A stretch of 10,930 bases of DNA from Actinomycetes bacterium. Lineage in GTDB: Bacteria; Actinomycetota; Acidimicrobiia; Acidimicrobiales; SZUA-35. This document shows, piece by piece, positions 1-5,872 of the stretch. The number at the start of each line of letters is the position of its first letter. Positions within the stretch are counted from its first letter, which is position 1. The translations under genes and the position numbers were made by a program. Below the pieces are notes generated by a model. That model did no database searches. It was not told the origin of the DNA and was given only the letters and a program-made list of their open reading frames with translations. The stretch covers positions 1 to 10,930 of the forward strand of contig JAAETV010000410.1 of the NCBI GenBank assembly GCA_024227975.1. Reading direction: 5' to 3'.

Positions 1-4
1 AATC

Positions 5-439
5 ATGCAGGTCACCGAGCTTTTGAAACAAAAGGGCCACGATGTCGCAACGATCGGGCCGGACGCCACAATCGCAGTTGCGATCGAGATGCTCCGTCAA
101 TGGAATGTCGGATCCCTCGTTGTATCCACTGATGGAACCACCATCGAAGGCATTCTCAGTGAGCGAGACATCGTTCGTGGTCTCGGTGGACCGGATCGAA
201 CCTTGCTTGATCAGCTGGTCAGCAGCGTCATGTCCACCGAAGCGATCACCTGCGCACCAACAGACCGTCTCGAGAAACTGATGGCGTTGATGACCAACAA
301 ACGGATCCGACACTTGCCGGTCGAGGCAGACGGAAAGCTGCTGGGACTCGTCAGCATTGGTGACGTCGTCAAGGTCCGGCTTTCTGAGTTGGAAGCCGAC
401 GCCCGTGTCTTGGATGACTACATCCACCAGGGACACTGA
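5..439 (+). CDS. Tandem CBS-domain protein (putative nucleotide-sensing protein)
   Basis: A complete 144-residue protein that is almost entirely a pair of CBS domains, roughly residues 8-63 and 72-128. Seen in the sequence: each half has the beta-alpha-beta-beta-alpha pattern, with a first-domain segment GILSERDIVRGL and a second-domain segment LLGLVSIGDVVK; these G-x-(L/V)-(S/T)-x-x-D-(I/V) turns are the usual CBS signature. CBS pairs (Bateman modules) commonly bind adenosyl compounds such as AMP, ATP or SAM and regulate a partner. No enzymatic domain is attached, so this is a stand-alone cytosolic module. The ATG lies only 4 nt from the window edge, so the ribosome-binding site cannot be seen; the start is accepted because family members of this length begin just before the first CBS strand. 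The protein ends soon after the second domain with a short acidic helix. The partner and ligand cannot be told from here. Confidence 0.9.
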   Translation: MQVTELLKQKGHDVATIGPDATIAVAIEMLRQWNVGSLVVSTDGTTIEGILSERDIVRGLGGPDRTLLDQLVSSVMSTEAITCAPTDRLEKLMALMTNKRIRHLPVEADGKLLGLVSIGDVVKVRLSELEADARVLDDYIHQGH

Positions 440-477
440 TCCCACCACGGACAGTTGATGAGTCGAAAAGGATCCCG

Positions 478-762
478 GGCGGGCGGTGCCTCGCGGAGTG
501 CTGGATGATCAGGTCGCGAACGGTGTTAGCTGAGAGGGACGAGTGGTGATCCGATCGCAGTTGCGGAGTCAGTACTGACGGGTGAGCCCGCCGGGCTGAG
601 CAACACCAGGCCAACGGCTCAGCGTGAGGACAGCTGAGGCATTGGGCGAACCGTCGACAACTAGATTCGCCACCTGGTCCGTGTCGTCGAAGGACCGGAA
701 CTGGGACTGTGGGTAGCTGCTCGTTGTGTGCGTCATCACTTCGGAACCTAGAGCGTGAACCC
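478..762 (+). ncRNA. Candidate structured RNA in a gene-free region (identity unknown)
   Basis: The 362 nt between convergent genes (440-801) hold no credible gene but many inverted repeats that can form together on the + strand. Seen: GGCGGGC 478-484 with GCCCGCC 586-592 (closing a 101-nt domain); inside it GATCA 507-511 with TGATC 547-551 and the palindrome at 568-579; then GCTGAGC 595-601 with GCTCAGC 617-623; GGCGAA 645-650 with TTCGCC 666-671; GGTCC 676-680 with GGACC 692-696; and a two-part helix GGGT 711-714/ACCC 759-762 plus GCTC 719-722/GAGC 751-754. These helices do not conflict. Known: arrays of short GC helices over 200-300 nt occur in large bacterial RNAs such as HEARO/omega-RNA (IscB guide RNA) and group II intron remnants. 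Inference: a structured RNA or remnant of one; the HEARO comparison rests on general resemblance, not a search. Boundaries and strand are tentative. Confidence 0.33.
568..579. repeat. Perfect 12-bp palindrome
   Basis: The sequence GTCAGTACTGAC is identical to its reverse complement. It lies in the middle of the gene-free region 440-801. It may be a hairpin tip (4-bp stem, GTAC loop) within the candidate RNA, or a binding site for a dimeric regulator. No second copy was noticed in the window. Confidence 0.4.
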
Positions 763-801
763 GGATTCAAGTCAAGGCACGATGGTTCTGGATCGAAGGC
801 C

Positions 802-1209
802 TTAGACCCCCCGGCTGACCACTCGTTCTGGTGTGATGCGGATGCAGGTATTGGGCGACGGCAAAGGGTTCTCAGCCATCCACCCGGCGGCGTCGGCCCC
901 GAGATAGGGCGACACCAGCCTCAGCCGCTGTTCGTCGGAGACGGTGCCGTCGCGACTGGCCCGCCCCTCGATGCGGACATAGGACCCGCCGTGGGGGGCC
1001 AGGGCCAGAATCGACACCCGGGGATCGTTGTCGATATGGCGGGCCTTCACACTGTCGGGCCGAACGCTGAGCCAGATCGAATCCCCATCGACGGCGTACC
1101 ACACCACCGATTGGGAGAGGGCATCGTCGGAGCCGCGAGTGGCCAAGACGGCATGGAGGGGTCGCTCCAGGAATTCACGGACAGGGAGAGAGAAGACAGA
1201 GGTACTCAC
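802..1209 (-). CDS. PPOX-class split-barrel oxidoreductase (F420- or FMN-dependent)
   Basis: A protein of about 135 residues resembling the pyridoxamine 5'-phosphate oxidase-like split beta-barrel family, which in actinobacteria includes many F420H2-dependent reductases as well as FMN and heme binders. Seen: an N-terminal segment with PLHAVLATRGSDDALSQSVV (first barrel strands, the common 'A-L-A-T' strand followed by a polar turn), then VWYAVDGDSIWLSV, the segment SVKARHIDNDPRVSILA (typical 'K-x-R-N-I-x-x-D-P-R-V-x-L' cofactor-binding region), then YVRIEGRAS. Length matches single-domain members. Two in-frame GTG codons compete: 1215 and 1209. No Shine-Dalgarno is visible, but a TAGTCT hexamer ends 7 nt before the 1209 codon, which fits a leaderless start, so 1209 is preferred; translation from 1215 would add two residues. 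Stop is TAA. It is divergent from ilvA with a 140-nt gap. Substrate unknown; F420 is favoured over FMN only by taxonomic guess. Confidence 0.85.
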   Translation of the reverse strand: MSTSVFSLPVREFLERPLHAVLATRGSDDALSQSVVWYAVDGDSIWLSVRPDSVKARHIDNDPRVSILALAPHGGSYVRIEGRASRDGTVSDEQRLRLVSPYLGADAAGWMAENPLPSPNTCIRITPERVVSRGV

Positions 1210-1214
1210 ATCCA

Positions 1215-1232
1215 CGAGACTAGGGGGTCTCG
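1215..1232 (-). promoter_or_regulatory. -10 hexamer and inverted repeat at the start of the PPOX gene
   Basis: On the minus strand TAGTCT (1222 down to 1217) fits TAnnnT and ends 7 nt before GTG at 1209, the spacing expected for a leaderless transcript. It lies inside a perfect 6-bp inverted repeat, CGAGAC-TAGGGG-GTCTCG (1215-1232), which could be an operator covering the -10 element. No convincing -35 was seen. Confidence 0.4.
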
Positions 1233-1336
1233 GCCGAAGGAACCCACAGTGTGGTCGAGCTGCTCCGCCAGGCCGAGTCTCGACTGACTTGACGAGAGGC
1301 GGGTGAGAACCTCGTTCGGGGCCGGGGTAAGGGGAG

Positions 1337-1342
1337 TAGCCT
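1337..1342 (+). promoter_or_regulatory. -10 hexamer for leaderless ilvA start
   Basis: TAGCCT fits TAnnnT and ends 7 nt before the GTG at 1350, the geometry of a leaderless transcript. A purine-rich AAGGGGAG at 1329-1336 is about 13 nt from the start, rather far for a Shine-Dalgarno. The -35 region (around 1315-1320, TTCGGG) is weak; a TTGACG at 1289-1294 lies too far upstream for this -10. Confidence 0.4.
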
Positions 1343-1349
1343 CGGCCAG

Positions 1350-2561
1350 GTGCAGGTCACTTATGAAGCGATACGAAACGCGGCCGAACTGATCCGGCCG
1401 GACGTGGTCCGCACGCCGACCAATCACTCGCGCACCCTGTCAGCCATGACTGGGGCCGACATATACGTGAAGTTCGAGAACCTCCAATTCACCGGCTCAT
1501 TCAAGGACCGAGGAGCCGCCAATCATCTCCGCACCCTGAGTCAGGACGAGCGGGATCGGGGGGTCATTGCCTTGTCGGCCGGCAATCATGCCCAAGGGGT
1601 CGCCTACCATGCTGGCCGTCTCGGAGTGCAGGCAACCATCGTGATGCCTGAGTCGGCTCCGTTCAACAAGGTGGTCAATACCCGAGCCCTGGGGGCGACG
1701 GTTGTCCAATCGGGAGACACATTCGCTCAGGCCCGGGGCAAGCTCGACGAGCTCCAACGGTTGCATGGCTACAGCTACGTTCCCCCCTTCGACGATCGCG
1801 CCGTCATTGCCGGCCAAGGCACCGTCGCTCTGGAGATGCTCGAAGACCGGCCCGACATCGATGTGGTCGTGGTCCCCATCGGCGGAGGTGGGCTCATTTC
1901 CGGAATCGCCATCGCGGCCCGGGCCATCCGTGATGAGATCGAGATCATCGGGGCTCAATCGACCGCGTTCCCTGGGGTCGCGGCCGCCATGTCCAAGGGG
2001 GCGATTCCCATTGTGGAATCTGATGAGACCTTGGCCGATGGGATCGCGGTCAAGACGCCGGGGCGTATCACTCTGCCCATCATCGAGGAGCTGGTCGACG
2101 ATGTCGTGGTGGTGACCGAGGAATCGATCGAGCGGGGCATCGCTCTCTACATCGAGGTGGAGAAGACGGTGGCCGAGGGGGCGGGGGCAGCCTCGCTGGC
2201 TGCAGTGCTCGACGACCCCGCTCGCTTCGCCGGCCGCAAGGTCGGGCTCGTGCTCTCAGGTGGCAACATCGACGTCCGCTTGCTGGCGTCGGTCCTGATG
2301 CGGGGATTGGTCAGAACCGACCGCGTATCGACCTTGCGGCTCAAGGTCGGTGATGTGCCCGGTCAGCTGGCCCCGATCGTCGACGCGATCGCCAAGGCCG
2401 GTGCCAACATCATTGATATCGACCACCACCGGATCTTCGGAGCTGTCTCGGCTCGGGCCGCCAACATCGAGATCGTGATCGAGACGCGAACCAGTGACCA
2501 CCGTCAGCAAGTCATCAACGCCCTCGAGGCAATCGGCGAAGAGGTCGAGCTGGTTCATTGA
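1350..2561 (+). CDS. ilvA: Threonine ammonia-lyase (threonine dehydratase), medium form with C-terminal ACT domain
   Basis: Converts L-threonine to 2-oxobutanoate and ammonia using PLP, the first committed step toward isoleucine, in the cytosol. The 403-residue protein has the fold-type II PLP domain at about residues 1-320 and an ACT-type regulatory domain at about 325-403. Seen: TGSFKDRGA with the Schiff-base lysine at K52, SAGNHAQG (76-83), the phosphate-binding loop GGGGLISG (178-185) and SGGNID (303-308). The C-terminal segment starting at VSTLRLKVGDVPGQL is a typical ACT beginning, and one such domain, not two, defines the medium-length form related to both IlvA and TdcB. The GTG start lies 7 nt after a TAGCCT hexamer, so the message is probably leaderless. 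The next gene follows 54 nt downstream on the same strand. Single-ACT forms may be biosynthetic or catabolic; whether isoleucine or valine binds cannot be told from the sequence. Confidence 0.94.
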   Translation: MQVTYEAIRNAAELIRPDVVRTPTNHSRTLSAMTGADIYVKFENLQFTGSFKDRGAANHLRTLSQDERDRGVIALSAGNHAQGVAYHAGRLGVQATIVMPESAPFNKVVNTRALGATVVQSGDTFAQARGKLDELQRLHGYSYVPPFDDRAVIAGQGTVALEMLEDRPDIDVVVVPIGGGGLISGIAIAARAIRDEIEIIGAQSTAFPGVAAAMSKGAIPIVESDETLADGIAVKTPGRITLPIIEELVDDVVVVTEESIERGIALYIEVEKTVAEGAGAASLAAVLDDPARFAGRKVGLVLSGGNIDVRLLASVLMRGLVRTDRVSTLRLKVGDVPGQLAPIVDAIAKAGANIIDIDHHRIFGAVSARAANIEIVIETRTSDHRQQVINALEAIGEEVELVH

Positions 2562-2615
2562 GGTCGGTGCCAGGCATGTGTTGGACAATCGGCGAAGTGT
2601 GAGCGAGCATCCACG

Positions 2616-3329
2616 ATGGACGAAAAGCCGGAACCGGACGAGGAGCGACGCTCACCGCTCGATCAGCTGAACGTGTTGGCGATGCAGTCGGTGGAGGTCG
2701 ACGACAGCCTCGATCACCTCGAGATCTACACCAGCGAGGGCTTGCTGACGGTGCTCTGGCATGGTGCCAACGATCTCGAGAATGTGGTGGTTTGTGTCGG
2801 GGGTGCCATGGGTGGGCTGCTCGGTCCCGACGGTGGGCTGTTCCACATCCTCGGTCGTCAACTACCGGCCGATGGGATCGGGGTCTTGCGGATCAGCTAC
2901 CGCCAACCCAACGAGTTGTCGATGTGCGTCCACGACACCCTGGCCATGATGGAGTTAGCGGCACGCCATGGTGCCAAGCGGTTCATCCCCCTAGGCCATT
3001 CATTTGGGGGCGCGGTTGTGGTCCAAGCCGCCGCTCATCTCGATGGGTCGGCGGTGCCGGGGCTGGTCACCTTCGCCACCCAGTCAGCCGGGTGCGAGCC
3101 GATCGAGTTGCTGGCTGAACGTGATCTGCTGTTCTTTCACGGAACCGCCGACAAGATCCTGCCCCATCAAGCCAGCGAGCTGGTGAGGATGTTGGCCGGA
3201 GCAGGAGAGCTTGTTCTGCTCGACGGGGCCGACCATGGGCTGCGTCCCGCAGGTGGCATCATCTTCGAACGGCTGATGGAGCATCTTCCAGCGGTATTTG
3301 CCGCTGCTCCGGAACAACCGGGCAGCTAG
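2616..3329 (+). CDS. Small alpha/beta-hydrolase-fold protein
   Basis: A 237-residue cytosolic protein with the alpha/beta-hydrolase core and a complete apparent catalytic triad. Seen: nucleophile elbow GHSFGG with S129, acid residue D179 in HGTADKILP, and H207 in GADHGL. An early strand-turn VCVGGAMGGLLGPDGG (60-74) may form the oxyanion hole; the usual HG motif is replaced by a glycine-rich loop. No signal peptide; the N-terminus is a charged 30-residue extension. The core has no obvious lid domain, as in compact dienelactone-hydrolase or thioesterase-like members. It lies 54 nt after ilvA on the same strand and may be cotranscribed, but nothing ties it to threonine metabolism. No strong Shine-Dalgarno precedes the ATG (a GAGCGAG lies about 8 nt upstream). 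The substrate is unknown; esterase, lactonase or thioesterase are all possible. Confidence 0.85.
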   Translation: MDEKPEPDEERRSPLDQLNVLAMQSVEVDDSLDHLEIYTSEGLLTVLWHGANDLENVVVCVGGAMGGLLGPDGGLFHILGRQLPADGIGVLRISYRQPNELSMCVHDTLAMMELAARHGAKRFIPLGHSFGGAVVVQAAAHLDGSAVPGLVTFATQSAGCEPIELLAERDLLFFHGTADKILPHQASELVRMLAGAGELVLLDGADHGLRPAGGIIFERLMEHLPAVFAAAPEQPGS

Positions 3330-3341
3330 ATCTGGCCCTCG

Positions 3342-3403
3342 ATGACCGCGCCCTCCGACAGTGACGCCATCGCCGACAGGTTGTGTTGCCCTCGGGCGGT
3401 CGT
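3342..3403. terminator. Imperfect stem-loop at convergent junction (possible bidirectional terminator)
   Basis: GACCGC 3344-3349 pairs with GCGGTC 3396-3401, extended outward by AT/GT (one G-U pair) and inward, after a 5-nt bulge, by CCGA 3355-3358 with TCGG 3392-3395. It lies between the stop of the hydrolase gene and the end of the 54-residue gene. There is no U-tract, which is common for actinobacterial terminators. Confidence 0.3.
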
Positions 3404-3406
3404 GCC

Positions 3407-3571
3407 TCAGGCGGCCTTGGCCAAGATCTGCTCTGCCTCGGGCGTGCGCAGCCCAAGCTCGGCGACAAGCGCGCTCTGCACTTCATCGTCGGTGAGGCCC
3501 TGCTCTCGCAGGTAGGTCACCGCTCGGCGGGCGAAGTCGTGGTCGGTGGGAAGATTGGTGGTGCCCGACAT
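3407..3571 (-). CDS. Small hypothetical protein (54 residues)
   Basis: I do not recognise this protein. The ATG at 3571 is chosen because AAAGGAG, a near-perfect Shine-Dalgarno, ends 6 nt before it; an upstream extension in the same frame has no such site. Seen: a polar N-terminus (about 10 residues), then a predicted helix DFARRAVTYLREQGL (12-26), the turn TDDE, a second helix VQSALVAELGL and a third TPEAEQILAKAA. This is a compact, acidic, Ala/Leu-rich three-helix pattern resembling UBA- or CUE-like small bundles, but that is only a shape comparison. No signal peptide, cysteines or membrane segment. It is divergent from the luciferase-like gene at 3712 with a 140-nt gap and converges on the hydrolase gene. 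The strong ribosome-binding site and codon use typical of its neighbours make it likely to be a real gene. Confidence 0.72.
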   Translation of the reverse strand: MSGTTNLPTDHDFARRAVTYLREQGLTDDEVQSALVAELGLRTPEAEQILAKAA

Positions 3572-3618
3572 CTCATGCTCCTTTGCAGCGGGTCGGTTCG
3601 GGTACTCGCTTAGATGCG

Positions 3619-3624
3619 AACCTA
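3619..3624 (-). promoter_or_regulatory. Possible -10 hexamer of the 54-residue gene
   Basis: On the minus strand TAGGTT fits TAnnnT and would give a leader of roughly 40 nt that contains the AAAGGAG site. The -35 region (TTCTCG, 17 nt upstream) is poor. Confidence 0.25.
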
Positions 3625-3638
3625 GTCCCACCCTGTGA

Positions 3639-3672
3639 CAACGAGAATGAGGTATTCGCCCCGCAACGAGAA
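3639..3672. repeat. Direct repeat in a divergent promoter region
   Basis: CAACGAGAA occurs at 3639-3647 and again at 3664-3672, 25 bp apart start to start, between the divergent starts at 3571 and 3712. It could be a regulator binding site, but nine bases twice could also be chance. Confidence 0.25.
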
Positions 3673-3711
3673 GTCGTAACGTTGCTGCCATCGTCCGGTC
3701 ACAATGTACTC

Positions 3712-4785
3712 ATGACTGAATTCTGGACTCTTGGAGTTGCCTCATTGAGGCGGATTGGATCGACGGCTGAGCGGGTCGAGGCGGCAGGTTGGGATGGTCT
3801 CGGTGTCGTTGACTCACAGAACCTCTCAGGTGACTGCTACGTCGCTTTGGCGATTGCCGCCAGCCACACCCGTAGGTTGAAGTTGGCCACTGCCGTCACG
3901 AACCCCATCACTCGCCACCCCGCGGTGACCGCAGCCGCCATCGCCAGCGTGCACTTCGTCTCTGGCGGTAGGGCGGTGCTCGGGATCGGCCGGGGAGACT
4001 CGGCTCTCGCTCACCTCGGTCGGGCTCCGGCTCGGGTGGCCGACTTCGAGCGCTACTTGAAGACCCTCCAGGCCTATCTGGCTGGAGCCTCGGTTCCCTT
4101 TGATGAGCTCGCCTTCAGCGAGTCAGTAGCTCCACCGGTCGATTCGCTGGCCCTCGCCCATAGCCCCGGTACCAGCACCATCGGCTGGCTCCCGGGATCG
4201 TTCCCTAAGGTCGAGGTGGAGGTAGCGGCGACTGGTCCCAAGGTGCTGGCCGCCGCCGCCCGCCACGCCGACCGGGTGGTGCTGGGCCTCGGAGCTGATC
4301 CTGAGCGTGTCGCCTGGGCTATTGAACACATCCGCCAAACGAGGGTCGACGCCGGCCTCGACCCCGACACCATCGAGATCGGTTCATATGTCAATGTCGC
4401 TCCCCACAACGATCTCGCCACTGCTCGCGATCTGGTCAGGGGTGGGCTGTCGACGTTCGCCCGTTTCTCGATCATGCACGGGGAGGTGGCATCGCCGGCC
4501 AGTTCAGCCCAGCGCGAGGTGCTGGAGCAGGTGCACCGTGAGTACGACATGACGTCGCACACAAAGGGTGACTCGGCCCAGGCCACTGGCCTGCCCGATG
4601 CCTTCGTCGACTCGATGGCCGTCGTTGGGCCCGTCGACCATTGCATCGACCGGCTGCGTGAACTGCTCGACCTCGGCGTGACCAAGCTCATGTTCGCTTT
4701 GGGGACGAGCGAGGCTGACCCTGAGGCTGGTGCTCTGTCCCAACTGCTCGTGACCTCCGAAGTCATTCCTGCCCTACGCTCCTAG
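3712..4785 (+). CDS. Luciferase-like (LLM class) oxidoreductase, probably F420-dependent
   Basis: A 357-residue protein of the bacterial luciferase-like TIM-barrel family, whose actinobacterial members use F420 or FMN. Seen: an N-terminal strand WTLGVAS, ERVEAAGWDGLGVVD (20-34), the loop ATAVTNPITRHP (59-70; common position of substrate and cofactor contacts), SGGRAVLGIGRGDSA (84-98), and a C-terminal GPVDHCIDRLRELLDLGVTKLMF, typical of the last barrel helix and strand. The TNPxTRHP and GIGRGDS motifs resemble the F420-dependent methylenetetrahydromethanopterin reductase (Mer)-like branch. The ATG at 3712 is used because conserved sequence begins right there; the frame stays open upstream but that part looks non-coding. 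No Shine-Dalgarno is visible; CACAAT ending 6 nt before the ATG is a weak leaderless -10. It converges with the cyclotransferase gene. Substrate unknown. Confidence 0.9.
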   Translation: MTEFWTLGVASLRRIGSTAERVEAAGWDGLGVVDSQNLSGDCYVALAIAASHTRRLKLATAVTNPITRHPAVTAAAIASVHFVSGGRAVLGIGRGDSALAHLGRAPARVADFERYLKTLQAYLAGASVPFDELAFSESVAPPVDSLALAHSPGTSTIGWLPGSFPKVEVEVAATGPKVLAAAARHADRVVLGLGADPERVAWAIEHIRQTRVDAGLDPDTIEIGSYVNVAPHNDLATARDLVRGGLSTFARFSIMHGEVASPASSAQREVLEQVHREYDMTSHTKGDSAQATGLPDAFVDSMAVVGPVDHCIDRLRELLDLGVTKLMFALGTSEADPEAGALSQLLVTSEVIPALRS

Positions 4786-4786
4786 C

Positions 4787-4797
4787 GGGCTCGGCCC
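4787..4797. terminator. Short GC hairpin after the luciferase-like gene
   Basis: GGGC-TCG-GCCC begins 2 nt after the stop at 4785, in the 39-nt gap between convergent genes. The 4-bp stem has no U-tract, so a terminator role is only a guess. Confidence 0.18.
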
Positions 4798-4824
4798 AGA
4801 GACACTCACGATCGAGACTGGAGA

Positions 4825-5781
4825 TCAGGGGACGACGAGCTCGACTTCGTAGAGGACGGGCCAGCGCTTGCCGGTGAGCCAGAGGGTTCCGGTTTCAGGG
4901 TTGAAGGCGATGCCGTTGAGGACATCGTCTCCGGCATCGGTGTAGCCCTCAGGAACAAGACTGGTGGCATCCACGGTGGCAGCAACCAGGCCGGTGGCGG
5001 CGTCGATGACCATGATCGTGTTCGTCTTCCAAACATTGGCCAGGACCTGATCGCTGATGCACTCCAACTCATTGAGCAATGAGACGGGTTGGCCGTCCAG
5101 TGTCACGTTCACTGCCCGCTCTACGGCGAAGGTCTCGGGGTTGCGGAACACGATCTGGTCCGAACCGTTGCTCATGACCAAGCTGGTGCCGTCATGACAC
5201 AGGCCCCACCCCTCTCCGGAGTAGGCGCCGACCTCGACTTCGGTTGCCGTCGGAGACAGGGTCGGCAGGTCGACCGTCAGCAGGGTCTGACTGCGCCAGG
5301 TCAAGACATGGGCGCGGTCATCGACCACCGTTGTGCCTTCGGCGAAGAGGGTGTCGTCGATGGCCATGAGCTGGCTCACTTCGCCCGTGAAGGGATCGAC
5401 CAGACGCAACGTCGACTCACCTTCGAGCCCCGTGCTCTCCAATAGCTGGTCGCCCCACCATTCGAGGCCCTGGGTGAAAGCCGTCTCGTCGTGGGGGTAC
5501 TGGGCCAGGACCTGTACCCCCAAGTTGCCCCGGTAGGAACCGGGCTCGGTTGACGGGTCGGACGATTCGGCTGGCGGTGGAGGGATGCTCGTCGGTGGAA
5601 CCGGAACGGCCGCCGGGGCTCCATCAGCCCCACCGGAATTGTCGACGTGAATGGTGGCAGGGGACCTCTCGGTCGTGTCTGTTCCGAACCGAACACACCC
5701 GCTGGTGGTGGCGGCAATCGCCAACAGGATCAGGCCGGCGCCCAGCCAAGATGATCGGCGACCGGGGCCGAGGAGCGACAT
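4825..5781 (-). CDS. Lipoprotein glutaminyl-peptide cyclotransferase (plant-type beta-propeller)
   Basis: Predicted to convert N-terminal glutamine of peptides to pyroglutamate outside the cell. The 318-residue protein starts with a lipoprotein signal: arginines at 8-9, a hydrophobic core about 12-24, and TTSGC with the lipidated cysteine at C29 (threonine at -3 is slightly unusual). A Pro/Ser-rich linker follows (about 56-80), then the five-bladed propeller domain typical of the glutamine cyclotransferase family. Seen: FTQGLE (102-107, with the conserved Glu), GESTLR, FAEGTTVVDD, LTWRSQ, LLNELE, ANVWKTN, LNGIAFNPETG (288-298) and TGKRWP (303-308, conserved Lys 305). The motifs containing the Glu, Asn and Lys described for papaya-type enzymes are all present, so activity is likely. 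The ATG at 5781 is chosen because the signal peptide begins there and a TACTGT hexamer ends 6 nt before it. Divergent from the M20 amidohydrolase gene. Confidence 0.92.
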   Translation of the reverse strand: MSLLGPGRRSSWLGAGLILLAIAATTSGCVRFGTDTTERSPATIHVDNSGGADGAPAAVPVPPTSIPPPPAESSDPSTEPGSYRGNLGVQVLAQYPHDETAFTQGLEWWGDQLLESTGLEGESTLRLVDPFTGEVSQLMAIDDTLFAEGTTVVDDRAHVLTWRSQTLLTVDLPTLSPTATEVEVGAYSGEGWGLCHDGTSLVMSNGSDQIVFRNPETFAVERAVNVTLDGQPVSLLNELECISDQVLANVWKTNTIMVIDAATGLVAATVDATSLVPEGYTDAGDDVLNGIAFNPETGTLWLTGKRWPVLYEVELVVP

Positions 5782-5787
5782 GCGGTC

Positions 5788-5793
5788 ACAGTA
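5788..5793 (-). promoter_or_regulatory. -10 hexamer for a leaderless cyclotransferase start
   Basis: On the minus strand TACTGT fits TAnnnT and ends 6 nt before the ATG at 5781, with no Shine-Dalgarno between. This is the leaderless geometry also seen at 1209 and 1350. The -35 (CGTCAC about 16 nt upstream) is weak. Confidence 0.42.
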
Positions 5794-5840
5794 CCCGGTC
5801 CGACCCATTGTGACGGCTCGCCTCCCCTTCCATCGCCACC

Positions 5841-5846
5841 TAGGCT
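5841..5846 (+). promoter_or_regulatory. Possible -10 hexamer of the M20 amidohydrolase gene
   Basis: TAGGCT fits TAnnnT and would leave a leader of about 20 nt containing GAGGGGG (5861-5867) before the GTG at 5873. No recognisable -35 precedes it. Confidence 0.22.
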
Positions 5847-5872
5847 CTGGGCACGATACCGAGGGGGCGAAT

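Noticed and set aside
369..770. Open frame of 133 codons on the minus strand across the gene-free region
   Set aside because: It overlaps the end of the CBS gene, is rich in Arg/Ser/His/Cys without any domain pattern, and has no ribosome-binding site; it looks like a frame left open by GC bias.
755..780. T-loop-like TTCAAGT suggesting a tRNA
   Set aside because: The flanking bases do not form a 5-bp T-stem, and no acceptor, D or anticodon arm could be matched.
440..1215. IscB/TnpB nuclease gene or reverse transcriptase next to the candidate RNA
   Set aside because: No RuvC, HNH or RT motifs exist in any frame here; any mobile-element link rests on the RNA shape alone.
709..1306. Plus-strand open frames over the PPOX-class gene
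   Set aside because: They run antisense to a recognisable split-barrel protein and lack ribosome-binding sites and motifs.
4074..4766. 230-codon open frame antisense to the luciferase-like gene at 3712
   Set aside because: Ser/Thr/Arg-rich composition without domains; the sense frame shows clear family motifs.
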